Shown: positions 1 to 12,220 of the stretch, one piece after another | Numbering within the stretch: position 1 is the stretch's first letter | Layout of the letters: each line of letters starts with the position of its first letter | From: Phoronis australis | Taxonomy: Eukaryota > Phoronida > Phoronidae | Length of the DNA stretch: 56,301 nucleotides | Direction of reading: 5' to 3' | NCBI GenBank assembly: GCA_002633005.1 | Contig: NMRA01000049.1 | Span: forward strand, 1,193,899 to 1,250,199 | Position numbers and translations under genes: made by a program | The notes under the pieces: model-generated | The model's input: the letters and a program-made list of their open reading frames with translations, nothing else | The model's database searches: none | What the model was told of the DNA's origin: nothing

Positions 1-1479
1 GGGACCATATTACTTGTTTTACAAAAAAGTCACCAAAACTGTTGTTTTTACAAATATAAGTTTACTAAGCTCTTTGGTGATTATTATGTAACTTCAAACT
101 CAAATTTCTAAAAAATGTGCAACTTTATATGTGGGAACTTTTTAGATTTTGAAAACCCTCTAATAAATGAATTAAATAACACCAAAATAAAATTGCCCCC
201 CTAAAGTACTCACAAAAACCATTTTCTAGAGGCCCTACAAAATCTGGCCCACCGACTATATCTTGCAAAGAGATATGGTAAAAACTCTTCAATTTGAGAC
301 AGTGGAAAACAATTCTTTTCCTCAAGATCAGGAAATAGAGGCAATGTAGGCCATTCTAAATTCAGGAATTATGATTAACGAAAAATGATCATTCACCTCC
401 ACATTACGTGTGAAAACGTCGAGTCGGCGGCTATTTCTGAAGATGCTATGAACTGCAAAGTATACTTTCCGACTCCGTTATAAAACAAAGAAAATTCCAT
501 TCTAACTTGAATTTCGGTGTCCCAAATTTTAGGCACAATCCCAAACCTTAAACACTGTCACAAACTAGAGATTTTTCACCATAACAAAACAATTCCACAC
601 CAGTTTCTTAAAACTTTTTGTTTTTCACATTGAAAAATAGGAGGAAATGCCGTTTTCATAAAACTGCATGTCTTTATTTGCACATAAGGTTGGAGTATCT
701 GCTCTGGCTGCAGCTGTATAATTATATTGTAAACACAGTTATAATCAACACTGCTGGGGACCTGTAATACCCATGACAACCAGACTTCTAATTAGCCTCA
801 TACACAGAAGTTGCAAAAGCAGACCACATTCTGACTCACCCCAGAAATAATCAAGTGCCAAAAGGCACTCAGTTACTAAAACAAATCCTGTCGAAAGGCT
901 TGTAGTCACCAATGAAATGAAACAACAGCAACTGAAAGCAACAGAAGCAATGCTGCAGACATTTTGGTAGTGGTATTCTATGAGAGGTGGTAGGGGCAAG
1001 ATTAGATCAGTGCAGAAACACCAGCCAGTTAATCAACATACCACTAGCCCATCAGGAAGTGGTTGATAAGAATGAGATCATCAAAGCCCCTCCTTGCAAA
1101 CTGCTGATAGGAAAACAGTTGATCTGCTGCAGCAGCCTGTTCATACTTGGTTTCTAACCTTGTACATGATGGTAGTTAATGTTCCTTGTGTAGACCCAAT
1201 CAACTTGGGAACAATAGTTTCCAAACTCAGCATGTCATTAAAAGTGGACATTACCACATTATACAAATATTAACTTAGGGCACACTTCATGGTCTGAAAA
1301 GACCAATTACCTATCACAGAAAACTTCCTGGTATACATGAAAAAGAGTTACTGAATTTCCTAAAAATAACAATGAGTTGCACTCAATCAGATTAATCATT
1401 GCAGGTTCAGAGGAGTTAAGGAAACTGGGCTAATCAAGTCCCTAATTCAATGTCTCCTTTAGTAACAAGAGCAACGAAG
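1..1479. other. Non-coding, no recognised feature
   Basis: I see no gene, RNA or bounded repeat here. The short open frames on the minus strand (for example 745-999) have no recognisable domain and no supporting splice pattern. Confidence 0.4.
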
Positions 1480-2290
1480 AGAAATACGCCCACAAATGCA
1501 CCGCAAATGGTATGTTTCTAGGATTGTTCGTCTTATGAAAATGGCCACAAGATGGAAAAAAATACGTCAAATACATTTGAAAACAGGAACATGCCACCAT
1601 TTCTTTAACAGAAAGCTATTTACAAAATTCCATAAAAATCAGTCAAGGAACTTCAGAGAAACAAAGGAAAATGGATAAAAATGAAATTACCACTAGGGGG
1701 CACAGCATTCGTCGGATCCGTCTGAAAGCTTCGTCGTCTGTTAACTTTATATGCATCCTGCAGTGGGTTTAGGAGATACAGCCATGAGTGCAAAACAAAA
1801 TTGCCACTAGGAGGCACCACAGTAGTCGACATCGTCATCATCAACCGTTGTCTTCACACTGAGAACATGTACACCAATTTTCAAAATCATCCTTACAATG
1901 GTTTGGTCGATAGAGGGGTGGAGACCAAAAAACTCCAAAACAGTAAAAATGGCCACTGGGTTACGCAAAATACCTTGAATCCATCCGAAAACGTGAGGAT
2001 AGCATCACCTCTATGCCAAATTCTATGGAAATCATTGAGGACCTTTGAAGATACAGAGGTAAACGGGAAAAAAATTGCCACCAGGGGGCACACCGGTAGT
2101 CAGATCCGTCCGAAAGTTTGCTCATGCTGTCCTATCCATGAAAGGAACACATGTGCAAAATTTCATGAACATACATCATATATTTGGAGATAGAACAGCG
2201 GATGTAGGCCGGACGCCAAATGGATGTCGGACTGACGTGGATGATGACATAATGTGTCCACGTATAAATGTGTGGGCACATACAAAATTA
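1480..2290 (-). repeat. Inverted copy of the CTAGTGG-motif tandem repeat
   Basis: This block is the reverse complement of the repeat family found in tandem at 20181-23100. Shared marks are the 'accactagggggcac', 'gccactaggaggcacc' and 'gccaccagggggcaca' motifs and the text around 'aattttcaaaatcatcc' and 'gaggataGcatcacct'. It spans about one and a half to two units and is clearly more diverged than the intron copies. The 130-codon open frame at 1801-2193 lies wholly inside the repeat and is a by-product of it. Confidence 0.75.
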
Positions 2291-3126
2291 ATCATCTGTT
2301 AATACCAAGAAACACATAGTCTGGAAGGCAGTTACCCAGTGAATTCAAGTGCCATAAAAGAAAAATGTCTTGAAACAGGCAGGCTGACATGGCTATGAAT
2401 GTTCAAGAATATACCAGGAAATAGAAAACCAATGGTCCAAGGTTCCTAAGTTCATCTCTAAGTTCATTTAGGACTGCTATATCCAGAACACACACTGACA
2501 AGATTTACTTCTAACCAGATAGAAACCAGAATGCTTACCGAAGAAGACATGATTGACTTGCAGCAAATCAATTGAAATGAACAGTCTTGCCAAGTACAGA
2601 AAGCAACATTTGATAGATTCTCATCTGGTAAAATGAAGTGCTATTGATCCAATGGCAGAGTGCAGCAAGATGCCTAAAGACACATTGTGTAGGTGAACTG
2701 GCGGCAGATATTTCATGTATTAGAGAAAAGAAAGGTATTCAAACTCTGAACAACAGGCGAAGAGAAATTCACAAAATGAAAACCATTAGTCAACAATAAT
2801 GTTGAGTTGGACAATTGGAATATCCATGGAACCGACAGAGGATAGAACTCTCTTCCACAAAATGGGTAGGCAAGTACTGGAGGGCTTTCATAATCAAGAC
2901 CAATGCAACCGGGCAACTGCCTACCTGATAAATAATAATAATAATAAGAACAATGCGAAGCATTGACATGCATCTACCGTGTGCATCGCATACAAGGGGC
3001 GGCCATTACTTTATACCTTCCTAGTGAATGAAGCAATGGTAGTTAACTTAATAGCCTCTAGAGTGTGCAAAGCAAGTCAGGAAAGCTCTCCACAACGGGA
3101 ACACACCTGCCACCTTTCACCATAAT
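2291..3126. other. Non-coding spacer
   Basis: There is a short AAT microsatellite near 2931-2945. I see nothing else that can be named. Confidence 0.4.
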
Positions 3127-3794
3127 TCTTCAAGAAGTTTGAAAGATAGGGAGGTAGAAGAAACAAGAGCACAAGAATAATAGAAACAACACCAGGGGGC
3201 GCAACGCATCCCAAACAAGGGCAGGGTTTGTTTCCTACGTGACGTAACCCATTTCCCAAATTTCAAGATACAGCAGCAGATGCCGAGCAGTTGTATGGGA
3301 ATGTGGGTGCATAAAAATCCCTACCAAATACAATAACACTTTCAACAACCCCTCTCCACTTTGTCACTTATTTTGTTAACCAAAGCGATACCACTGATAC
3401 CACACAAAGTCCAAAAACCCAAAAGCAATACGAAAAGTAATGCAAAATTCAACTGATATCCTATTCATATACTGGCTACAAAGTTAGCAGTTTTGATAGC
3501 ACTTTCACTACAGTAATAGCAAAAACACAGGGTTGTCAACAGTTACAAGTGTCCTTTCTGTTGTACCTTTGCCAGCAGTTTGAATTAACCCAAAACTGCT
3601 GGTATTTCCCGACACGCACGCGCAAGTGCGCCTGCAGGACTTTGTATATCGTCACATTAATACAGCAGTGAGTCAATGCGTTCTGACATCAGTACTCGCT
3701 TAAAGGTGATTCAGTTTCCTCAAGGAAACAAGCTTAAACTACTTAAAAAATTATCCCTTCACAAAAAGCTCTGCTATCTTGCATTTTCGCTTAC
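3127..3794 (+). repeat. First copy of a block duplicated across a gap
   Basis: This block is repeated at 4514-5171 with only scattered substitutions and small indels. For example, 'ctacagtaatagc' here is 'ctaatagc' there, and 'cacacaaagtcc' is 'cacaaagtcc'. The second copy begins on the first base after the single N at 4513. That placement suggests two haplotypes joined end to end rather than a biological tandem duplication. Confidence 0.8.
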
Positions 3795-4512
3795 GGGTCA
3801 TTCCACATGAAATCACCCAGAGGGTGTCGGGTCACCGTCTCAGAATTGGATGAAAATTTACTGAGATGTTAGTCATAGTACACAATGATTACCTGCAAAA
3901 TTTTTTTCACGTAAGTTAAAGGGTCTCCGAGATATGGCCCTTCAAAATATTGGGTGCCACGCCCATTTTAGACCTCGCGAATTGAAACTGTGATTTTTTC
4001 AGATTTTGGAGGTCTGTCACTTCGAAATTAAGCATTGGATTGTTCTGAAAATGCTTGTATGAATTAACTGGATACCAGGCTGTCAGAATCAATCACCAGA
4101 GTTCACTTGGCTAATGTCACACCTGAACTGAGGGGGCCCCAAATGCCAAAAAAACGTGATCGCGAATCCTGAAATCGATTTTTGATTGGCTCCAGAATGT
4201 TAAATAAAAGAAATTAAAGCACTTTAACAGTCAATAAGTATATTCCTTGTCACTGTTAACTGTAACAAGTAATAAACAACTTATTTTGGTGGTCAATGTT
4301 GAAGCTATGTGGCACTAAAAAGCAGTTTCAGTTAAGTAACGCATTTCTTCAGCCATTTTTGGCACCCGAAAAACCAATGTCTGCAGTTTACAATGATATT
4401 GAATTTTTTCTCACATAATGAAACATGTATGAAGATTATAAAACCAAAAAAAAAATTTTGTGTTTGAAACTCCTTCATGGTTTAACGACTCTTTCTTAAA
4501 TCGAGGGTTTTC
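3795..4512. mobile_element. Candidate inserted repeat present in only one copy of the duplicated block
   Basis: The two copies agree through 'attttcgct' and then part. The first copy continues into 'gggtcattccacatgaaatc' and about 718 bases up to the gap. The second copy runs on into unrelated sequence. The 'GGTCATTCCA' start followed by non-coding AT-rich sequence resembles a dispersed repeat. The far end is lost in the gap, so no terminal repeat or target duplication can be tested. Confidence 0.35.
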
Positions 4513-4513
4513 N
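4513..4513. other. Assembly gap (single N)
   Basis: One N marks a join between contigs. The sequence after it restarts the block seen at 3127. Confidence 0.9.
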
Positions 4514-5171
4514 TCTTCAAGAAGTTTGGAAGATAGGGAGGCAGAAGAAACAAGAGCACAAGAATAATAGAAACAACACTAGGGGGCGCAACGCATCCCA
4601 AACAAGGGCAGGGTTTGTTTCCTACGTGACGTAACCCATTTCCCAAATTTCATGATACAGCAGCATATGCCGAACAGTTGTATGGGAACGTGGGTGCATA
4701 AAAATCCCTACCAAATACAATAACACTTTCAACAACCCCTATCCACTTTGTCACTTATTTTGTTAACCAAAGCGATACCACTGATACCACAAAGTCCAAA
4801 AACCCAAAAGCAATACTAAAAGTAACGCAAAATGCAACTGATATCCTATTCATATACTGGCTACAAAGTTAGCAGTTTTGATAGCACTTTCACTAATAGC
4901 AAAAACACAGGGTTGTCAACAGTTACAAATGTCCTTTCTGTTGTACCTTTGCCAGCAGTTTGAATTAACCCAAAACTGCTGGTATTTCCGGACACGCACG
5001 CGCAAGTGCACCTGCAGGACTTTGTATATCGTCACATTAATACAGCAGTGAGTCAATGCGTTCTGACATCAGTACTCGCTTAAAGGTGATTCAGTTTCCT
5101 CAAGGAAACAAGCTTAAACTTGAAAAAATTATCCCTTCCCGAAAAGCTCTTCTATCTTACATTTTCGCTAA
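4514..5171 (+). repeat. Second copy of the gap-flanking duplicated block
   Basis: It matches 3127-3794 base for base apart from scattered differences, in the same orientation. It starts exactly after the N. It lacks the sequence that follows the first copy from 3795 onward. Confidence 0.8.
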
Positions 5172-7349
5172 CTGTTTTATCCAGTTCAACCGCTGCGGTT
5201 TTCATCACTCATAAAATAATAAGACACAATTAAATTTTACCATTTAGGTCAAATGATGGATAAAGAAATCTTGAACATTTGATGGCCTATGATAAAAGTT
5301 CGTTCTCACACACGCAATTTCATTCTCTTGGGTATACACAACAGTTGAGTTGCTTTGTTTCTGTCACTCACATCTCTTCAGAATGTTCATACCACAAGCC
5401 AGTTAATTACAGGAGAGCCAAGCATCAGGCCATGTTCTGGCAGCATGCTTGGCACTAACACAGTACAGACAACCAGACATCAATAACAGTTGTTGAGATA
5501 TTCAGGGAAAATGAAATTTTATATGCAAATTGTAGGAGAGTAAACTGAAGTATGCCTTCCCATCTACAGGGGTATAGGTTACAGCTCTGTAGCAACTGCA
5601 TTAGATGAGACAGCTTCCGGCATGACTCAGTTCATTTTAGACTTTAAGCTATAATGCATATTAGACGTTGGAGGATGTTAGATCATAAATATACCTCCCA
5701 ATGTACAATGAGCAAACAAAAAATAAACTTGGACAAAACAATTTGACAAATTCCTCAGCATTGAGCCCATACTCGTTTGTGCCCTGCTTTGAAACTTTGC
5801 TAGTCTCAATACTCACAAAAACAGAAGTATGAGAAATCCGGTACTCGGCATCAGGTTTTTCAATAAACGCATACTACAAATCAATAGAAACATACACTGA
5901 ATTGTCAACTATCATATGGAGTGACATAATTACTCATTGTTTTCTGCAAATCAATGACAACTCCTCAGGTAAAAACAAAACTAGCAGAGAGAACACTGCG
6001 AAAAATCTGTTAATGACTTGGAAAGGTATAGTTTACCATGAGAAATCAGTACAGTATAATTTCTCGTCTCCTGAAAGGTTCATGAAATAGCAAGACAACA
6101 AAGTTGATTAAAAAATCTGAAGCCACAAATTTCCGTCATCGCATGTATGGCTGAGCTTGTCGAAGACATACACACGTGTGGCTAGGAACTTGCCATGTTT
6201 TTAAAGACACATGCTACCCAGTTCAAATGTTTCTTTTCTTCTTTTTTTAATAATCAGTGTGTCCATACCACTTCGATCTCTGTCGACCTCATTGGACCAA
6301 TTGGTGTCACAATAAGGTGTGACGAAAATGACATCAATAGAGAATGTGATGAGAGTGTACATTGCTAATTTGAAGAAGTATGGTGTGCTGCCTATTTTTC
6401 AAAGCAGTCTATCAACTTAGCAGGCAATCCTGTAGTGAAGGTTCAACGGAGTTCCTGACTGCAAATGTGCTCAGAAACCCAATATTAAATTATAATGCAC
6501 CTATGGCTTTTCAGATGAAGCAGCTGCGTGTGTGCTACAAACCAATCATGCGTTAATTCAGATTTCAGGCAAATACCACTAACATGAGCATTGATTGCTT
6601 CTGTAAAACTTTTGTCTTAATGATTTTGCAGTACACGGACTCTAGAGGTCGCATCATGATATGTTGTTGCAGTAAGCCTACTATGAGCTGGAAAGTAACC
6701 AAGTAACTTGCAGCCTCAAAAAATGTCCAATCCACCCAAATATAGCCACTAATTCCAGTTGCTTTGAATACAGTTTGGTTGCAGGGAATAGTGTTTGATG
6801 TCAAGAACTTTAGGAACCGGCAGTCAGACTGCACTCAACTTACATGACCACTCACTTAGGTACTCCTGGTAGTGGCTAAGATAATCACAGGTAATGAAGA
6901 AGTTATGAATGTGATGCTGTTTTTTGCAAAACAAAAATTAGGTCTCACGAAATTTTGAGCAAAGAGCCAAATCAGATAAATTATGGAAGAGTGAAACCTC
7001 CACTGACAGTTATGTGATGTCCTTATACTGATAGCACAAAACTGAAACTAGCACCATTGTTTATGATAGAAAGTGCAGATTTCGTAAATGTCACTCTTCA
7101 TGTTTTTATGATTACCTTTGAACAGGTACTTATTTCAGAGAGACAGAGGTGGCAAAGCGTTCAGCAGATATGCAGACCATATTCATATTATGTTACGCTT
7201 CCTAAGAAGGGGCATGCAGTCATTGATATTTTGGCATTGTACCAGGCAGGACCCGACAGTCTGGTTCCCAAACTTTCTAAAACTAAATCTAAAATTCCCT
7301 ACATTTGGATAATAGTAATGTCAGAAAGAGAATTGATTGTTCTGATTAC
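5172..7349. other. Non-coding, no recognised feature
   Basis: Only short open frames without domains occur here. I see no repeat shared with the rest of the window and no RNA gene. Confidence 0.4.
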
Positions 7350-7763
7350 AATACATTTCATCAGTTTCTATACTAATCTCATTCCCGTGTATTTTAAATG
7401 GCCGATATTCCTAATCCGGTTACCGAATAAAGGTTTTCATGGCATCAAAAATACATTTTATACTTAACATTCTCACTTAAAAAGTGCTAAACTTTCTTCA
7501 GAGAACCTTTCTAGTTCTACACAAATCCTCAATGAAGCATGTATACTAGTGGCAAAGAATTCCAACTCCATCTTTTGATCGCCTTTAACTTTTTCACTGC
7601 TCGCGATAACCATAAAGGTTTTTAACTGAGGTCACGCAAGTTAGGCCACAACAAGCGCGTGACATGGTAGACACTTGCAAAAAGTAGCATGGGAAGATAT
7701 CAGGAGGGTTTTGTCAGATTTGTGTCCCTTGGACTTTTTGGCATGATTTTGCGTAGCCTTGGT
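7350..7763 (+). repeat. Dispersed repeat, diverged copy of 14735-15144
   Basis: Matching stretches occur in the same order in both places: 'cccgtgtattttaa', 'tcctcaatgaag', 'aagaattcc', 'gtagacacttg', 'atttgtgtc' and 'ggcatgatttt'. Several indels separate them. No terminal repeats were found. The 136-codon frame at 7057-7467 overlaps this repeat and has no recognised domain. Confidence 0.5.
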
Positions 7764-8299
7764 ACAAAGCTGTATACTAAATATACAGCTTTACACTGAT
7801 GTGGGTAAAAAAGTGGTCGATAAAATCTCACACAAAATTAAAAACTACAGTCTTCCTTGAGTAAACAAAATTATTTAACGGTGATGGAAAAAAATGGCAT
7901 TTTACCGTTATTCTGCTGTTAAAGTTGTGGAGTAATCTTTGGTGACGGCTTTCGGCGGTATGAAATATTGCGTCACCTATTGGCCAGTTTCTTTTTTCGC
8001 CGATTCTTCAATCAACTGTTGGTCTTTCACAAGCTTGCGTACACATCACAACAAATTATTGGAATTTCGATACCGAAAAACTCAATTTCAAAACAAATTT
8101 TGCTGCGGCGAAGTTGTCGCAAAAATTTAGGAAATGGAGCGTGCGCGTGACACGAGTGTACTGGTTTCAAAATGACAACATACTTTTCATTGTTAGAAAA
8201 GGCAGAGAGTTACTTAAGAAAATGACGTTTATTGCATTGTTTTTTCACTTACACGGCTGTAACAGGCAAGGTGAGTGTCGGTTGATTCCCAGATTTTGC

Positions 8300-8462
8300 A
8301 TGCACCCCATCCGGTCTTTAGCTTTACATGTTGATGCAAGTTTCATGGCGAAGTGACGAGCAGAACTACCCTGGCTGTGTGCAATTTCGGACGGAAGAAA
8401 TACACACAAAGGTACCTAGCTGTATTTTGACGATAGTCTTCATACAGCTAGCTGGCTGGCTA
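8300..8462 (+). repeat. Imperfect direct duplication, left copy
   Basis: Left copy of a pair with 8755-8925. Shared text in order includes 'agaactacc', a stretch ending 'cctag', and 'tttgacgat-gtcttcatacagct-gctgg'. The two copies lie about 455 bases apart and are clearly diverged. Confidence 0.45.
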
Positions 8463-8754
8463 AATTTTGTGTAACTTCTTTAAAATAGCACCTGGCAAGG
8501 GAACCTGGCATGAGCCTAGACTAGACAGTGATTTTCGAGGATATGTTCAAATTATGTTGACTAAATTGTCTTCAGAGTCACGGTATGTGTTAATTATAAC
8601 TGAATGCGTATCTATACATGTTTCTTTCAATTCAATTTTATTAATTGTATTTTGAAATGACTAACTTTTTATGAGGTATGCTATTGTTTGTGTACGCCTG
8701 TGGGGTCCATTGCATTGGTCACTACCTTTGGTCAAGAGTAAGATATTGCATTGC

Positions 8755-8925
8755 AAGTGCCTCAACCGGTCATTAGCTCTAGTAGTAGTAGTTAGTAAAG
8801 TTTCACAACGAGGTGAAGAGAAGAACTACCGTGGTTGATGTAAAATTTCAATGTCTATGTGAAGTTAACACACAGCGGTTCCTAGTAGTAATTTGACGAT
8901 TGTCTTCATACAGCTGGCTGGTGTG
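8755..8925 (+). repeat. Imperfect direct duplication, right copy
   Basis: Right copy of the pair described at 8300-8462. It ends in 'cttcatacagctggctgg'. No coding content was seen in either copy. Confidence 0.45.
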
Positions 8926-10275
8926 ACATCCTTACTGAGGAGTGAGGTCGAGAAGTGAGCGTCAATTGTAAACACTAATCTGAACACATTAAACGTTTAA
9001 GCTCACGTCGGAATCCGCAAACCTAGAAGTGCAACAATCTCTAAAATGAATCTGAGAGCTATTGAACTACCTACCTGTAATATACGACACTTTCATGTCA
9101 TTTTTCAGATAACATAAAAACGATACTCTTCGAGTAATCACAGCAGGAAGTTGGGTCTGCCCAAAATGGCGTCAATCACACCTGGGACAGGGGAGATAAT
9201 TCTAGGTCAAAGAACGAACCAATATCAGCGTTGTGAAGTTCAATAAAAGTGCCGAGTGTAAGTGATGTCGCCACATGAGATACCGGATTTTGACACCAAG
9301 CATTTTTACAAGACAGGACGGGAAAATTTTATTTACATGAAGCAATAGGATATTTTTCACAAGTCCTCAAAGTGATCGTTACTCTAGCAGATCCAATATT
9401 TCGGTTTGGCACCCTGATGGCCTAAACGATAACAATTTTTTATTTTTCATTTGTTTGATATGAGGCAAGGAGATTTTTCAGTTGGATTGCATCTGCAACT
9501 AGTGAGTTTATAGAAACGCGAATGACCCGTCCCCAATTTATAGTAGGTAGGCTAACGATCGACATCACCCGATGTTTGTATAATTGAGTATGAACTGATG
9601 TCAGTTACAGATGTAACTTTTTAATTACAGACTTTATATTATATAGTTGGTAGTCACCTTACATTAAGTCGGAAAATATTCATGCTGATCACAGCTGGGC
9701 TACTTCATTCCAGATTTTGCGCGCATGTTTTTAAGACGTAACCAAGCGCGGATTTACTCTAAATTCCAGGAGATGTACGATAGAGATATCATGGTGCTTT
9801 CTAGATGTACTGATCCAATGAGATGAAAACAAATATAGCTCATTGGTACTGATGACGTCATTTATGGTATAGATAAAGTCAAATGCGCTGCCGTATTAGC
9901 ATTACACGAACAATGAAACATAAACGTCACGGAATCATTAGTTACCATGAAGTTCCGAAAATTGTTCTCAGAATGAAAATTATGTTCCTGTTCGTTAGAC
10001 GCATGTATGTCAAGTCCGTTCATAACAGCAGACGACAACCGTTGTAAAAACTACTTAAGCAGGTGAGCGATCTCCCTGTCTCCAGTTCAATATTACTGAT
10101 TTGTTTCAAAAGATTATTACATACCCGTAGGATTACTGTGTACTGAAAGTTGACATTAAATATGTCCAGCAGAATAACTTGAGTGTGTTATGCTTGGCTA
10201 TATGTTCCAATTTGAAGTAGGAATAGGTGGGAAAATTTGTATTTTTTGTTTACTTTTTCACTGGGAGTGGTTTGC
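8926..10275. other. Non-coding, no recognised feature
   Basis: No gene, RNA gene or bounded repeat was recognised in this stretch. Confidence 0.35.
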
Positions 10276-10456
10276 GATGGCCTTAACTCGGGCGGAAACA
10301 CAGAGGAACTATGAAGAGCAAAAGTTATCTTGCCAGAAAAGACCACTCACCTGCGCTGTGGCAGATGAGTATCCCGACTGCCTGGTTGACCTGTCGGGAG
10401 TAGGCCTACAGCCTTGCCGTTATGAGTTTGACAGTGGAAAAACAACGTTTACATAG
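10276..10456 (+). pseudogene. Possible remnant of a transposon-derived 'MALTRAE' protein start
   Basis: The frame starting at the ATG at 10276 reads MALTRAETQRNYEEQK. From memory this resembles the M-x-L-T-R-A-E-x-x-R-x-Y opening of repeated, transposon-derived invertebrate proteins. Similarity fades after about 17 residues and the frame ends at 10456. It could equally be chance. No downstream exon was recognised. Confidence 0.2.
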
Positions 10457-11525
10457 TCCAGCTCTCTTATTGTTTGCTTTCATCTGATGCGCCCGACGCT
10501 AATTAGCTGATATTTAAAAATACTATATGCAAACGACGTTCAACAAATGTCGTGGCTCACAGGGTTCCGCCGTATTAGTAGATCTTCGTACTAGTGCACC
10601 TTCGTACTAGTTCCTAAACGTAATTATGTTCCCGTGGGTGGTGGTTTGAGCTCAGACTAAACGAAATGAAGTGTCTATAACAATACCTCGACTACACTTG
10701 GGGATTCGGAAAGGCCGGTGGTAAAATGGTCATCTGCTAGAAAAAATGAACCGCGCAAAAGAATTAAGTATTGTCAACTAAACCATGTAGAAATGTGAAG
10801 AATTTAAAGAAACCAGAATGACATACTAAGGAAAAAGTAAAAGTAATTCAACGAAAAGTGCACTGAGTGGATGGAATTGAAAAAGATTTGCGCGACACCC
10901 AAAAATAAAACTAATGAAGTGATGACAGAGTTACGCCTCACTAATTCAATCAAGCACGGGGTTGAAGTTCGCAAAAGCTTATAGTCTATAACGTGATCGC
11001 AGATGCGATTAAACGAAAGGTTGCAACAGTACACACCAGCACAAGACGCGAAGTATTTATGGCTCACTCGCTGTCCGAGAAAGCTTGTGGCTAAGTACAG
11101 GTGTATGTCAGGATTAAGCAATTAAAGTGTGAATCGGCGTAACATAGTTGCAAGGGCCCGTTCAAAGAAGGAGTAAGCAACAGAGAAGCAGGGCATGACC
11201 TTAGTGAATTTACAAACATGTCATTTTATCCTTTCTTGAAAGAGAAGACAGTTGTCGGGTTAATCCAGGGAAGAACGTTACCTTGACTTGCGAAAAAGGA
11301 GAATTCAAGCCTAGATATTGACCGACTACTTAGAGAATTTGCACCAGAAATACTTGCCCCCACAAGTCTCTGCGTTGTTCTTGTCCATTTTCAAGGGGAC
11401 CAGACCAAAATATCTACTCCCGGCCGATTGACTTCATGAGCAGGAGTACATGATGCACTAAACACCAGAACTTCGTATTCAAGCTCAAAGTATGCTGAAA
11501 TAAGCCGGCGTTTCAACTTCGAAAC
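10457..11525. other. Non-coding, no recognised feature
   Basis: Only short open frames occur, such as 10804-11121 on the minus strand, with no recognisable domain. Confidence 0.35.
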
Positions 11526-11921
11526 CTGGGCCCGGTCTCTAATCTTTGTACTCGAAACTATTTTTGGCAATTTCTCTGGTCCTTTTGTGCGAACTTAAGA
11601 TAATTGGTTATCAGACTGTGCTCGAATACATTATAGTTTATACATAGGAGTTTCTAGTTCAAGTTTGCCCTTGAAGACTCTTATATTCGTGCTACAAACT
11701 CGAGTAAAAACTCGAAATTTCGGGTTCAAACTCAAACTTATTGCTTTAATATTGGGTTTACAAACTGTGAACTAAGGGCAATAAATTATTTACGTAAGTT
11801 ATTGTGTACTCGAGCATAGAATAATAGACACTTATCTTGAGTTCGCCCAAAAGTAGAGTAGAAAATGCCAAACCTAATTTCGAGTTCTATTTCGAGTAAA
11901 AAGATTGGAGACCGGGCCCAG
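11526..11921. mobile_element. Non-autonomous DNA element (MITE-like) with terminal inverted repeats
   Basis: The ends are inverted copies of each other over about 33 bases with a few mismatches. The left end begins 'ctgggcccggtctctaatct' and the right end read backward begins 'ctgggcccggtctccaatct'. Both continue into an 'actcgaaa' motif. The element is 396 bases and is flanked on both sides by 'aac' (11523-11525 and 11922-11924), consistent with a 3-bp target duplication. The interior is non-coding and has many 'actcgaa' or 'ttcgagt' words. The superfamily is not determined. Confidence 0.8.
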
Positions 11922-11941
11922 AACATTTCATACTTCGAAAC

Positions 11942-12220
11942 GTGGTAGCTGACTCATGTTTCTCGTGCAAAGATATCTTATTCCACATGGAAGCACATCA
12001 AAGATGCAGACGGAAAATAGAAGATGAAGACCGTTCAAAAAGTAATGCAGACGAAGGACGATTTCATACAGTGAGAGAAAGAAATGTGCATAACTTCAAG
12101 CATCACGTCGAAAGAATTCAAAGGCAATACTCAGATATAAGAAACATAAAGCAAAACCTTGCTGAGAAGGATGCTATTCTTCAACTGGTTTTTACCCTGA
12201 GAACATACGTCTGCATCTAA
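11942..12220 (+). CDS. Small ORF of unknown function
   Basis: This 92-codon frame directly follows the MITE. It is rich in charged residues (MEAHQRCRRKIEDEDRSKSN) and could form a helix or coiled coil around residues 25-75. No domain is recognised, the first codons give no clear start context, and no splice partner was found. It may be a decayed exon or chance. Confidence 0.15.
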   Translation: MVADSCFSCKDILFHMEAHQRCRRKIEDEDRSKSNADEGRFHTVRERNVHNFKHHVERIQRQYSDIRNIKQNLAEKDAILQLVFTLRTYVCI

